Of a stretch of DNA of 64,000 bases, positions 8,916 through 19,600 are shown in pieces. The stretch lies in NCBI RefSeq assembly GCF_947497005.1, contig NZ_CANMFF010000009.1, forward strand, positions 62,001 through 126,000. The letters run 5' to 3'. This stretch comes from an uncultured Ruegeria sp. (lineage in GTDB: Bacteria > Pseudomonadota > Alphaproteobacteria > Rhodobacterales > Rhodobacteraceae). Position 1 is the stretch's first letter. Each line of letters starts with the position of its first letter. Below the pieces are notes generated by a model. That model had not been told where the DNA came from. It searched no databases and was given only the letters and a program-made list of their open reading frames with translations. The position numbers were made by a program, and so were the translations under genes.

Positions 8916-9787
8916 ATGCCGCGCTGACCCTTCGCGAAAGATCCGAGACCGAGGCATCACGGTTGCCGCCCCTTCTGGCGCGGGCCGAGCATCTGGCCGG
9001 AACCGTTCTGCTGGGCGATCACGGGCGGCGCCGGTCCGGGATGGGCGATGATTTCTGGCAATACCGCCCCGCTCAGATCGGTGACAGCCGCCGCATGATC
9101 GACCATCGCCGATCAGCGCGTGGGGATCAGCAATTTGTACGCGAACGGGAATGGCAGATCGCGCAATCGGTGATGCTCTGGGTCGATCAGGGCGCGTCAA
9201 TGCGCTTTGCATCCGACAAATCGCTGCCCACCAAGGCGGATCGCGTCCGGCTTTTGGGGTTGGCAACGTCAATCTTGCTGGTCCGAGGTGGCGAGCGTGT
9301 TGGCCTGACAGGCACAACCTTGCCGCCCCGGCGCGGCAATGCGCAGATCATCCGGCTGGCGCAGGCCTGGTCCGAGGATGATCAGACCGATTACGCCCCG
9401 CCAGAACACCGTGCCATGATCCCTCATGCCCGCGCTGTGTTTATCTCTGATTTTCTTGGTCCCATGGACGAAGTTGAACTTGCCTTGACCAAAGCCGCCG
9501 ACCGGGGCGTGCGCGGCGTAGTCCTGCAGGTGCTGGACCCGGGCGAAGAGTCGTTTCCCTACCGTGGCCGGACAATATTCGAAAGCGTCGGCGGTTCTGT
9601 CCGGCATGAAACGCTCAAGGCTGCAGAGTTGCGGGACCGTTATCTGGAACGTCTTGCGCGCCGCAAGGATGTATTGACGCAGCTTTGCCGTGCGACGGGC
9701 TGGCAATTGGGTCTGCATCACACGGGTGATAGCGCACAGACGGCTCTGTTATGGCTCTATCGGGCGCTGGATGGGGGAACACGATGA
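8912..9787 (+). CDS. DUF58 domain protein
   Basis: A 291-residue protein with the DUF58 core near residues 40-80 (RRSGMGDDFWQYRPAQIGD, then DHRRSARGDQQFVRERE). DUF58 proteins carry a vWA-like fold and are the usual partner of MoxR. The start is the GTG at 8912, overlapping the MoxR stop as GTGA; the nearby ATG at 8916 is out of frame and stops at once, so GTG is the only credible start. Translational coupling with the ATPase is likely. Confidence 0.92.
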   Translation: MNAALTLRERSETEASRLPPLLARAEHLAGTVLLGDHGRRRSGMGDDFWQYRPAQIGDSRRMIDHRRSARGDQQFVREREWQIAQSVMLWVDQGASMRFASDKSLPTKADRVRLLGLATSILLVRGGERVGLTGTTLPPRRGNAQIIRLAQAWSEDDQTDYAPPEHRAMIPHARAVFISDFLGPMDEVELALTKAADRGVRGVVLQVLDPGEESFPYRGRTIFESVGGSVRHETLKAAELRDRYLERLARRKDVLTQLCRATGWQLGLHHTGDSAQTALLWLYRALDGGTR

Positions 9788-12546
9788 CGGTTCTGGCGGG
9801 CATCGGGTTTACTGCACCCTGGGTTTTGCTGGGTCTTTTAACCCTGCCGATCCTGTGGCTGATCCTGCGCGCAGTACCGCCAGCGCCGATCCGCCGGATG
9901 TTCCCGGCGGTGACACTTCTGTTGGGTCTCAAGGATGATGAAAGCGTTTCGGACCGCACGCCGTGGTGGTTATTGTTGCTACGGATGCTGGCGGCGGCGG
10001 CGATAATCATCGGATTGGCAGGGCCGGTTCTAAACCCGTCAAGAGATGAGACTGGAACAGGGCCGCTGCTGTTGGTGCTGGACGCAAGTTGGGCTGGGGC
10101 CACGCGCTGGGCGGCCACAGTTGACCAGATCGACACACAATTGACCGAGGCCGGGCGCGCGGGCCGCACAGTTGCCATTCTGCGCCTGACAGAGCCGGAA
10201 ACTCCTGTTTTCCAGGCGGCAGAGGCGTGGCGCGGGCGTTTGCCGGGGCTGACTCCGAACCCATGGCAACCGACTGATGAGCAGATCGTTCAGACAATCG
10301 CAGCGCTGGAGATCGTCGACGGAGGGTTTGATACCCATTGGTTTAGCGACCGGTTGGACTATGTTCAGCATGCTTCACTGGTCACTGCCTTGCAGGCGCG
10401 CGGTGATGTCACGGTTTATCAGGCGGCATCCCGACCCGTTGGGATCCTGCCTGCGGCCTATCAGGATGGGCTGATCCAACTGACAGTACAGCGCGCGGGG
10501 CCCGGCCCTGAAGAACAGGTGACGGTTTTGGCGCAAGGGCGCGATCCTGCGGGCACGGCGCGGGTGCTGCATTCCATAGAATTGTCCCTTGAAGCAGGGG
10601 AAACAACAGCGCAGATCGATCTGGCGCTGCCCTCTGAACTTCGGGCTCGGATCACGCGGTTCGAAATCCAGGGCCAGAAATCCGCCGGGGCTGTGACTCT
10701 GACTGATGATAGCTTGCGTCGGCGCGAGGTTGCGCTGATTGCAGGAACCTTGAACCGCGAAGGGCTGGAGTTGTTGTCGCCCCTACATTACCTGACGCAA
10801 GTCCTGATCCCGACCGCTGATTTTGTCGACGGCGGATTGCTTGAGGTTCTGCCCGCCAATCCGGATGTGATCGTCCTGTCGGACGTGGCGCAGATGTCGG
10901 AACCGGAAGAGGCGGCGTTGATCGAATGGGTCGAACAAGGTGGTTTATTGCTGCGTTTTGCCGGTCCACGCATGGCCGCCAGTGATCTGGGGCGGGACAG
11001 CGAAGACACATTGTTACCAGCGCGTCTGCGCAGCGGCGGACGATCTGTCGGCGGCGCGATGAGCTGGGGCGAGGCCAAGACGCTGGCTCCGTTCCCTGAA
11101 AATTCTCCGTTCTACGGATTGGACATTCCGGATGATGTGGTTGTTTCGACACAAGTCATGGCTCAACCAGACCCTAAACTGGCGGATCGTGTGATTGCTT
11201 CACTGTCTGACGGCACACCTTTGGTTACCCGCAAAGCGTTGGGGTTGGGGCAGGTGGTATTGTTCCATGTCACTGCGGATGCGGATTGGTCCAGCCTGCC
11301 GCTGTCAGGTTTGTTTGTTGAGATGCTGGATCGTCTCGCCGTGGCTTCCGCTGCGAAATCCCGGCAAGAGGAACAATTGCAGGGAACCACATGGGAACCG
11401 GTGCAGATCATGGACGGGTTTGGCACGCTGTCGGATGCCGGCACTCTGGTTGGTGTGGACGGCGTGCAATTGATCTCGGGACAGATTGGCCCAGACTTAC
11501 GTCCCGGTCTGTATGAAAGCGGCAAACAGAAACTGGCGCTGAATGTGGTTTCTGAGGATACCGAGCTGCGACCGGTGGTCTGGCCTGCAAATGTGCCGAT
11601 CAAGGGGCAGGAGGCCAGCACTGAAACGCCACTTGGTGGCCTGTTGCTCAGCCTGGCTCTGATTTTTTTGACGATCGATGTGGTCGCATCTTTGTCTTTG
11701 TCCGGCAGATTGGGTCTGGCGCGAGCTGCGGCTGCTGCTCTGGCCGCCTTTTTGCTGGTCCCCGAGGTTCAGGCGCAGACGCCTGAAGACACTGAGTTCG
11801 CCTTGGCGGCAACACATGAACTTGTGTTGGCGCATGTGCTGACAGGTGACACACAGGTAGACGACATCGCACAAGCCGGGCTTCGCGGATTGGCCCAGAC
11901 CCTGTTCTATCGCACCTCGGTTGAGCCTGCGGAACCTATCGGTGTGGATCTTGAACGTGATGAGCTGGCTTTTTTTCCGCTGCTTTACTGGCCTATTGCA
12001 CCAAGCCAGCCGCAACCGTCGGCTGAGGCTTACGTCAAGCTAAATGCTTATCTGCGTTCGGGCGGAATGATCCTGTTTGACACGCGCGATGCGGACATCG
12101 CTGGCTTCGGTGCGTCCAGCCCGAATGGCCGCAAGTTGCAGCAACTGGCCGGACCACTGAATATCCCTGCGTTAGAGCCGATTCCACGCGATCACGTCCT
12201 GACCAGAACCTTCTATTTGCTACAGGATTTTCCGGGTCGTTATTCCGGTACCGAAGTTTGGGTCGAAGCCGCTGCACTGGATGCGGAACAGATCGAAGGG
12301 ATGCCATTCCGTAACCTCAATGACAATGTGACACCCGTGGTCATCGGAGGCAATGACTGGGCCGGGGCATGGGCCGTGGATCGAAACGGCCAGGCTCTGC
12401 TGCCGGTCGGGCGCGGATATGCGGGGGAACGGCAACGCGAACTGGCCAATCGTTTTGGTGTCAATCTAGTGATGCATGTGCTGACCGGGAATTACAAATC
12501 CGATCAGGTCCACGTGCCCGCCCTTTTGGACAGGTTGGGACAATGA
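9784..12546 (+). CDS. BatA/DUF4159 membrane protein of the MoxR operon
   Basis: A 920-residue protein. The N-terminus has two membrane helices in the aerotolerance BatA arrangement (TAPWVLLGLLTLPILWLILR and a second near residues 60-80) separated by the IRRMFPAVTLL loop. A long extracytoplasmic region follows (vWA/GATase-like, with VIVLSDVAQMSEPEEAALIEWV). A further TM pair lies near residue 615-660, and a C-terminal DUF4159 domain contains RGLAQTLFYRTSVEP and LNAYLRSGGMILFDTRDAD. The start ATG 9784 overlaps the DUF58 stop (ATGA). It probably receives MoxR/DUF58 action at the envelope. Confidence 0.88.
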   Translation: MTVLAGIGFTAPWVLLGLLTLPILWLILRAVPPAPIRRMFPAVTLLLGLKDDESVSDRTPWWLLLLRMLAAAAIIIGLAGPVLNPSRDETGTGPLLLVLDASWAGATRWAATVDQIDTQLTEAGRAGRTVAILRLTEPETPVFQAAEAWRGRLPGLTPNPWQPTDEQIVQTIAALEIVDGGFDTHWFSDRLDYVQHASLVTALQARGDVTVYQAASRPVGILPAAYQDGLIQLTVQRAGPGPEEQVTVLAQGRDPAGTARVLHSIELSLEAGETTAQIDLALPSELRARITRFEIQGQKSAGAVTLTDDSLRRREVALIAGTLNREGLELLSPLHYLTQVLIPTADFVDGGLLEVLPANPDVIVLSDVAQMSEPEEAALIEWVEQGGLLLRFAGPRMAASDLGRDSEDTLLPARLRSGGRSVGGAMSWGEAKTLAPFPENSPFYGLDIPDDVVVSTQVMAQPDPKLADRVIASLSDGTPLVTRKALGLGQVVLFHVTADADWSSLPLSGLFVEMLDRLAVASAAKSRQEEQLQGTTWEPVQIMDGFGTLSDAGTLVGVDGVQLISGQIGPDLRPGLYESGKQKLALNVVSEDTELRPVVWPANVPIKGQEASTETPLGGLLLSLALIFLTIDVVASLSLSGRLGLARAAAAALAAFLLVPEVQAQTPEDTEFALAATHELVLAHVLTGDTQVDDIAQAGLRGLAQTLFYRTSVEPAEPIGVDLERDELAFFPLLYWPIAPSQPQPSAEAYVKLNAYLRSGGMILFDTRDADIAGFGASSPNGRKLQQLAGPLNIPALEPIPRDHVLTRTFYLLQDFPGRYSGTEVWVEAAALDAEQIEGMPFRNLNDNVTPVVIGGNDWAGAWAVDRNGQALLPVGRGYAGERQRELANRFGVNLVMHVLTGNYKSDQVHVPALLDRLGQ

Positions 12547-14585
12547 CAGGAACCGTCATATTCGATCCGTTGATCCCGTGGCCGGTCTTGGTTGCCGTGT
12601 GTGCAATTGCTTTGGCTGGGGTGGTACTGGCCCTGTGGCGCGGCTTGTCTGGTTGGGCCTTGCGGGGAATGGCGGCTCTGGTCGTCGTCGCGGCCCTGTC
12701 CGGCCCTGTCTATCAAGCCGAGGATCGCGCACCGCTGACAGATATCGTCTTGATGATTGTGGATGAAAGCGCCAGCCAGACACTCTCGGACCGGACCGAG
12801 CAAACCGCTCGGGCGGCTGAAGATCTGGCAGCCGAGATTGAGGCGCGTGACAATACGGAACTGCGCCGCGTTCGGGTCGGCGACAGTGATGGGGATGAGG
12901 GCACCCGGGTCATGGCCGCCCTGAATGAGGCATTGGCTGAAGAACCGCGCGCGCGTATCGCGGGCATTCTGGTGGTGTCGGATGGGATCGTGCACGATGT
13001 CGATCAGGCCCCTGACCTGCCCGCGCCGATGCACCTGCTACAATCCGGGCAGAGCAGCGATTGGGACCGCAGGTTGATTGTCCGAAATGCGCCTGCCTTT
13101 GCCATAATCGGCGAATCTGTGACTTTGACCCTGCGCGTGGAAGACAGTGGAGCGGCCCCTACGGGCGCAGTTACTGCTCCGATTGAGATTTCGGTGGATG
13201 GTGGCGAACCCGAGCAACTGAATATTCCAATCGGTCGGGACGTCGAACTTCCCATCACGTTGCCCCATGGCGGACGCAACGTAATCCAGTTTTCAGTGCC
13301 TCAGGCCGACGGCGAGTTGACCGACCGCAACAACACCGCGTTGATCCAGATGAACGGCGTCCGGGATCGTTTGCGCGTGTTGTTGGTCTCGGGCGAGCCG
13401 CATCCGGGCGGACGCACATGGCGTAACCTGTTGAAATCTGACAGTTCGGTCGATCTGGTGCATTTCACCATCCTGCGCCCGCCCGAGAAACAGGACGGTG
13501 TGCCGGTCGATGAATTGTCGTTGATCGCTTTCCCGACCCGCGAGTTGTTTCTGGAAAAGATCAACGATTTCGACCTGATCATCTTTGACCGCTATAAGCG
13601 GCGCGGCATCCTGCCTGCGATCTATCTGGACAACGTTACCAGTTACATCAACGACGGGGGCGCAGTTCTGATTGCAGCGGGTCCCGATTTCGCAAGTGCT
13701 GACAGCATCTTCCGGTCTCCACTTGCGCCGATTCTGCCGGCCCAGCCCTCGGCACGGGTGTTCGAAGAGCGCTATGTGCCGATGGTCAGCGAATTGGGGC
13801 AGCGGCATCCGGTGACAACCAACCTCGGGGATTCCGAGGATTGGGGGGCGTGGTTGCGTCAGATCGACGTAAATCATCGCACGGGTGAGGTGTTGATGAC
13901 GGGCATTGATGATCGTCCGCTGCTGGTTCTGGACCGCGTCGGTGAAGGGCGCGTTGCTATGCTGGCGTCCGACCACGCCTGGTTGTGGAGTCGCGGCTTT
14001 GAAGGCGGTGGCCCGCAGTTGGAACTGCTGCGCAGGCTGGCCCATTGGATGATGAAGGAACCCGAACTGGAAGAAGAGGCGCTGTGGGCCGAGGCCAACG
14101 GTCAGTCCATGCGCATCATTCGTCAGACCCTTGAAGATGAAGTGGGCCCTGTGACGGTAACACGCCCAAATGGTGAGACATTGGAGATCACTTTGGATGA
14201 GGTCTCTCCGGGTCGGTTCGAAGCGCAGTATTTTGGTCCCGAGATCGGGTTGTACCGGTTGCAGGAAGGGGAGCACATGGCCGTGATTGGTCTGGGTCCC
14301 GCCGCGCCCAAAGAGTTTGAACGCACGATCGCGACCGGCGATGTCCTCGAACCGGTTCTGGCCAGTATGCGCGGGGGTGTAATCCGACTGGAGGATGGGC
14401 TGCCGTCGATCCGCAACGTGCGCGTTGGACGCCCGGCGGCAGGTCGGGGCTGGATCGGTCTGACCCCGCGCAATGCGTATGAAACACGGGATGTCACGCA
14501 GGCCGGTCTGCTGCCTCCATGGCTTGTTCTGCTGTTGGCAGGAGGTTTCCTGTTGGGCGGTTGGCTGCGTGAAGGGCGGCGTTAA
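12543..14585 (+). CDS. Large membrane protein of the MoxR operon (vWA/glutamine-amidotransferase-like)
   Basis: A 680-residue protein starting with ATGA overlap on the previous gene. Two TM helices near residues 12-32 and 37-55, a large periplasmic region, and a final TM helix (about 655-672, LVLLLAGGFLLGGW). After the second helix, LTDIVLMIVDESASQTLSDR resembles the first strand of a vWA fold. A later section (LRVLLVSGEPHPGGRTWRNLL, VLIAAGPDF, and ASDHAWLWSRG near the C-terminal part) matches the class I glutamine-amidotransferase-like domain known from these operons. No catalytic Cys triad is evident, so it is probably structural. Its stop shares the TTAA with the convergent pbpC gene. Confidence 0.85.
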   Translation: MTGTVIFDPLIPWPVLVAVCAIALAGVVLALWRGLSGWALRGMAALVVVAALSGPVYQAEDRAPLTDIVLMIVDESASQTLSDRTEQTARAAEDLAAEIEARDNTELRRVRVGDSDGDEGTRVMAALNEALAEEPRARIAGILVVSDGIVHDVDQAPDLPAPMHLLQSGQSSDWDRRLIVRNAPAFAIIGESVTLTLRVEDSGAAPTGAVTAPIEISVDGGEPEQLNIPIGRDVELPITLPHGGRNVIQFSVPQADGELTDRNNTALIQMNGVRDRLRVLLVSGEPHPGGRTWRNLLKSDSSVDLVHFTILRPPEKQDGVPVDELSLIAFPTRELFLEKINDFDLIIFDRYKRRGILPAIYLDNVTSYINDGGAVLIAAGPDFASADSIFRSPLAPILPAQPSARVFEERYVPMVSELGQRHPVTTNLGDSEDWGAWLRQIDVNHRTGEVLMTGIDDRPLLVLDRVGEGRVAMLASDHAWLWSRGFEGGGPQLELLRRLAHWMMKEPELEEEALWAEANGQSMRIIRQTLEDEVGPVTVTRPNGETLEITLDEVSPGRFEAQYFGPEIGLYRLQEGEHMAVIGLGPAAPKEFERTIATGDVLEPVLASMRGGVIRLEDGLPSIRNVRVGRPAAGRGWIGLTPRNAYETRDVTQAGLLPPWLVLLLAGGFLLGGWLREGRR

Positions 14586-16618
14586 TCAATCCTGATTGTT
14601 GCCCGGTCGGAAAGACCATGCGAATCTACTACAACAAGCGATGTGAAACCTACCCCCGGATTGGGGATTTCGAACTCTCGTTGCAGCTGACCAGTGAGCA
14701 CGGGCACACCATCCGCCAGTATTGAAAATGGCCCGACGCCTCCGCGAAGTTTGACTGTCAGTGGCGCACCAAACATCTCTAACACGGCGTTATTCGGTGG
14801 AAATAACAAGTCCGGTGCAGAAGAGTCACTCTCAAAAGCTGCCGCGCGGGGGCGGAAACGCTGCAATGGTTGAGGCAATTGAGCCGCGCCCACTAACAAG
14901 GTCGAGGGCGGCGGTGGGCGCAACGGTGTCAGTTCGGGTTTCAGAAACCCGAAAGCTTCGGTCAGAAGCGGCGCGGCAAGGTCGCCGCCGAATGCGCCGG
15001 GAACAGGTGTTCCGTCGGCTCGGCCCAGCCAGACCCCAATGACGTGCTGCCCGTCGAAGCCTATGGCCCACGCATCGCGGTGGCCATAAGATGTTCCTGT
15101 CTTGAATGCGAGAGCCCCTGTCGCACCGCCTGTGGGCTGTGAAAGTCCGGCCAGAATATCCGCAATCTGCCAGGCAGAGGTCTCTGACAGAACACGCTTG
15201 GTCTGCCGCGCATCCGCCAGCATGTCATGATGCAGGATCGGACCTTGCCCGCCGGCTGCCAGTGTAACGTAGATCTGGACCAGATCGTGCAGGCTCAACC
15301 CCACACCACCCAAAGAGATCGCCAATCCGGGGGTGCCCCCATTCAAACGCGGTTTTGATCCGGCTGCGCGCATTGCCGCCATCACACGGGAGGGACCCAA
15401 CTCATTCGTCAGGCGCACAACAGGGATGTTCAGCGACAATTGCAACGCATCCCGCACCCGCACATCGCCACGGAACGCGCCATCAAAATTGAGTGGGGCG
15501 TACCGGCCGAACATCACGGGGCTATCGCTGATCAGGGTCTCGGGATGGGCAAGCCCCTGATCGAATGCCAGCCCGTAGACCAGAGGTTTCAGGGTCGACC
15601 CCGGGGATCGCAAGGCTTGGGTCATATCTACAAACCCCTGGCGGACATCCTGATACCCAGCAGACCCGACCGAGGCCAGAACCTTGCCGCTGCGATGGTC
15701 CGCCACAATCAAGGCCCCGGACACATGCGGACCGATTCGGGCGGCGGCTTGTGCCACCAAGGCCTCCAACCGGGATTGTAGCCCGGCGTCCAAAGTCAGA
15801 TCATATGCACCGGCTGCAGGGGTCTGACGTTTCACGCGGTCGGTCAGATGTGGCGCAAGGCGCGGAAATGGTATCATCCTGTCAGGAATAATATCCGTCA
15901 AAGCCCAGTTTGTTTCAGCCTTGGTCAGGACGCCTTGGCGTTCAAGTCTGCGCAGAACCCGGTCACGGGCGGTTCTGGCTGCATCGGGATTGCGATCCGG
16001 GCGCCGAGCTTCCGGGGATTGCGGCAAAGCGACCAGCAAGGCTGCCTGTGCCGCAGTCAGCCGAGCTGCGTCTTTGCCAAACCATGCACGTGTTCCAGCG
16101 CGGAGTCCTTCGAGATTTCCGCCGTAAGGAGCGTGCGTCAGATAGAGGTTCAGAATCTGTCTCTTGCTGAGATGCCGCTCCAACGCCAATGCAACCCTAA
16201 CTTGACGGGTTTTGCCACTCCAACGCCCGGTTGACCCGTCTTCAATCAAACGCGCGACCTGCATGGTCAGGGTCGACCCGCCCGACACTGCGCGCCCGTT
16301 CCAAAGGCTTTGCCCTGCGGCCCGCAACATCGCAATCGGGTCCACCCCGGAATGGGCCCAGAACCGTTTGTCCTCATATCGGACCAGCATGGCGGTGAAA
16401 TTCGGATCAACCGCACCGGGCTGCATTCTCCAGATGCCATCCCCGACCGGAAACGTGCGCAAAAGCTCGCCATTCCGATCCCGCATCTCGACCGAAGTTT
16501 CCGCCAGAACGGGGGGCAGCGTGGTGGCATCGACCCAGCTGTCAACGCCGTCTCGTGCCAGTGCCGTCAGATAGAGGGCCCCTGCCAATGCAAACAACAG
16601 GCGAGACGGTCTAGGCAT
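14582..16618 (-). CDS. pbpC: Penicillin-binding protein 1C (bifunctional PBP)
   Basis: A 678-residue class A PBP. A short N-terminal helix anchors it in the inner membrane. The glycosyltransferase-51 domain includes EDKRFWAHSGVD (catalytic Glu 82) and GGSTLTMQVARL. The transpeptidase has STLK (Ser 341), SLN and FKTGTSYGHRDAW. A C-terminal BiPBP_C immunoglobulin-like domain ends with GFTSLVVVDSHGLSDRATI. Length and order match E. coli PBP1C. It lies 36 nt downstream of the alpha-2-macroglobulin gene on the same strand, the conserved yfhM-pbpC pairing for envelope defence and repair. GTG 16627 (MVVM...) is an alternative start. Confidence 0.95.
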   Translation of the reverse strand: MPRPSRLLFALAGALYLTALARDGVDSWVDATTLPPVLAETSVEMRDRNGELLRTFPVGDGIWRMQPGAVDPNFTAMLVRYEDKRFWAHSGVDPIAMLRAAGQSLWNGRAVSGGSTLTMQVARLIEDGSTGRWSGKTRQVRVALALERHLSKRQILNLYLTHAPYGGNLEGLRAGTRAWFGKDAARLTAAQAALLVALPQSPEARRPDRNPDAARTARDRVLRRLERQGVLTKAETNWALTDIIPDRMIPFPRLAPHLTDRVKRQTPAAGAYDLTLDAGLQSRLEALVAQAAARIGPHVSGALIVADHRSGKVLASVGSAGYQDVRQGFVDMTQALRSPGSTLKPLVYGLAFDQGLAHPETLISDSPVMFGRYAPLNFDGAFRGDVRVRDALQLSLNIPVVRLTNELGPSRVMAAMRAAGSKPRLNGGTPGLAISLGGVGLSLHDLVQIYVTLAAGGQGPILHHDMLADARQTKRVLSETSAWQIADILAGLSQPTGGATGALAFKTGTSYGHRDAWAIGFDGQHVIGVWLGRADGTPVPGAFGGDLAAPLLTEAFGFLKPELTPLRPPPPSTLLVGAAQLPQPLQRFRPRAAAFESDSSAPDLLFPPNNAVLEMFGAPLTVKLRGGVGPFSILADGVPVLTGQLQREFEIPNPGVGFTSLVVVDSHGLSDRATIRID

Positions 16619-16654
16619 GACAACCACCCAAGCAGTGATATGGCGCGGTGCCTA

Positions 16655-19600
16655 TCACTGAACCTCAACCCGACCGATTGCGGTTCGCGCGCGGTTCTGC
16701 GGCCGGTACATATCTTCAACCGAGGCCGCCGGGTGGTGGAACACCCCCGGTGTGACGGCACGGGCCACATAGGCCAGCGTCACGATTTCGCGCCCTGAAA
16801 GGTCAACCGCAGCAAGGAACCGGTCCGCGCGAAACTCGGTATGGGTGGCGTCAGACAGATCCAGCCAGTCGAGTGCCCGCACATCGCCCGAGCGCAGTAG
16901 GCTTGGGTTGTCGATCTCGATCCCGGCGGCAAGCGGATCGTCCACCATCAACCGTGCACCGCCGCTTTCGAACGGCGTTACTTTCAGAACCGTGACAAAC
17001 CGCTCACCCACAGCAAAGCTGCGTGAGTCGATCGGATTGCCGTCCATCGCATAATACAACCGTTCGATCGCATAGCCGGTGCCGCCCGCCTCGGGCGGGA
17101 TGTCCGGTATACCCGTGACGGTCAGGGTAACATCCGTCGCCTGACCGACAGCGGCAGTGATGTTGACCTCATCCGTCTGTCCGGATTGCAGAACTTGCAC
17201 AAACGGGCCAGCAACCGGTGCGCCGTTGACCGTCAAGCCTGATCCGGTTGGATCAGAGACCAACGCATGCGCCGCCAGTAAGGACCACGTGGCCTCTTGC
17301 GTGGACAATGGCGTGTGGCCAGCGCTTACCCGTTGGATCAAAGCATTGCGGTCGATCGCTGCGCTGCCTGCATCCACGGCAAGAGTTAACAGACCCGCCG
17401 CATCACGCAGGTAGGTTCCGTAATCAGCACGCCAATAGGTCTGTTGCTCGTCCTGCTGCTGATCCAACATCCGCGCGGCGCGGCTGAACATCGCATCCGC
17501 CCGGGTCTGATCTCCGTAAGAGGCCAGGGCCGCGCCAAGTTGCGCCGCCGCCATTGGGGTGTCGAATGCATCCCCTTTGACATCCGCGTAGTAACGCAGA
17601 TCGCCCATCGAAGCCGCGCCTTCCCTTGCCAGAACCATCAGTGCATATGCAATATCCTGACCGCCTTCGTCAAAATCGGGCGCGTAATTGACTCTGTTCC
17701 GCAGGTTGTCCATCGCCTGAGCAAAAGCGCGGTCCGGCACAGGATGTCCCTGAGCACGGGCACGGGACAGGAAGTCGGTCACATAGGCGTCCAGCCAGAA
17801 ATCCCCGCTTCCTGCGCGCCACAGACCAAAGGCTCCGTTTGCGGCCTGACGGGTCAGGATGCTGCGGATTGAATCCGTGATGCGCTGATCCACCATCAGA
17901 CCGTCCCCCAGCCCCGAGGCTTGTGCAATTGATGACAGGTACAGTAACGGCAGGGCTTTGCTGGTCATCTGTTCGGTGCAGCCATAGGGGTAACGGTTCA
18001 ATTGATCCAGTAGACCGGGCGCGTCGAATTTTGCCAGAGCTCCGGCAGACAGAATGGCTTTGGCCGAGCCGGGCTGGAACCCGTCAAACACGTCTTGCGA
18101 GAACAGGAAGCTGTCGCCTGCGCCCAAAGCAAAACGCCGCGTCTGGGCAATCACCGGGTCGTTGGCCCGCACTGGCATCCGCAAGGTTTGTGACAGGTCG
18201 CGCCCATCGGGTGTGGTGATCGATACGCTGATTTCAGGATCGCCGATGACACTGGCCGTGATCGGGATCTCGAATACCGCCTTGCCGCCGTCGTCCAGCA
18301 CAAAGCTGGTTGGTGCCGTGCCCAGTCTCAGGCCGCCCGATGCAGTCAGGCCAAGTGCCATTTCTCCGGGAGAGCCATCGGAGTGGACGATCTCCAGCAG
18401 CATCCGACTTTGATCACCGGGGGCCAGGAAACGCGGCAGGCTGGCGGTGACGACCACCGGGTCGCGGACGATCATCTCGGCCACGGCCTGTCCCACGGCA
18501 TTGGGTGACCACGCAATGGCCATCAACCGGACGGTCCCGTTGAAGGCCGGCAGGGGGATGTCGATCTCCACCTCTCCATCCGCGCCCACCTCAACAGGGC
18601 CGCTGAACACGGCCATCAGGTCTTGTGTTGGCGGCGGAGACTGGCGGCGCATCCCGTTGTCGTTGTCGCCACCGGACCGAACCGTGCCCATGGCCCCGTT
18701 CATGCTGTCGATCAGACGCCCGTAGACATCCCTTAGATCAACACCCAGACGACGTTGCCCGAAATAGTATCCCTGCGGGTCCGGGCTTTCGAACCCTGTC
18801 AGGTTCAGGATGCCCACATCCACAGCGGCAAGCGTCAGCCAGACCGGATCACCATCTGAGGCATTTTCGACCCTAACCCGGGCTTTTTGCGTTTGTCGTG
18901 GCGAAGTAACCTCAGGCACATCTATGGCCACGGACAATTTGCGATCCGCTGGATCAATGGTGGCATGAGCCACGCCCATCGCACGCGCCGGATTTTGACC
19001 AGCCGCAACATCCATTGGGCGGATCACGGTGGCGGTGACATAGGCACCTGCACCCCAGTCTTGCGTAACCTCAATGGGAATCAAGGTTTCACCTTCCGGC
19101 ACCTTCACCATATGGCGATGGATCACCCGGTTCGAAAGAACTTCGATCTGGGCGACACCGGCCATGCGCGGGACGATTCTCAGCTGCGCGGTGTCGCCTG
19201 CGCGATAGCTGTCACGATCCAGCGACAACTCCAGCCGGTCCGGCGTTGTCGAGGCGTCGGCGGCCTGATACCACCCGGCATTAAAGTCGACAGCAGTTTC
19301 GGTAAAAGTACCGTCGACACGCTGCACCACTAATTCATAGCGACCCCAATCCACAGGCTGTGTCAGGATCAGAGGGTCTGTAGCAACGTCCACTTCTCCG
19401 GTGGCGATCCGGGTGCGGTGCGTCGTCGGTTCCCAGTTCCAGTTGCCGTACAGCTGATACCATTGATATCGCGTTTCAACCTTGTTCAGCGTCCAGCGCA
19501 GGCGCATCGGGCTAGGGGTCAGATCAGAGGCAAGGCCAACGATCTGGAACGCGGCCTCGGCTCCTTCAGGAATGACCTCGTTGAACATGGGCTTGACACC

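Noticed and set aside
13293..14276. 327-residue minus-strand frame
   Set aside because: Antisense to the large MoxR-operon membrane protein; no signal or domain.
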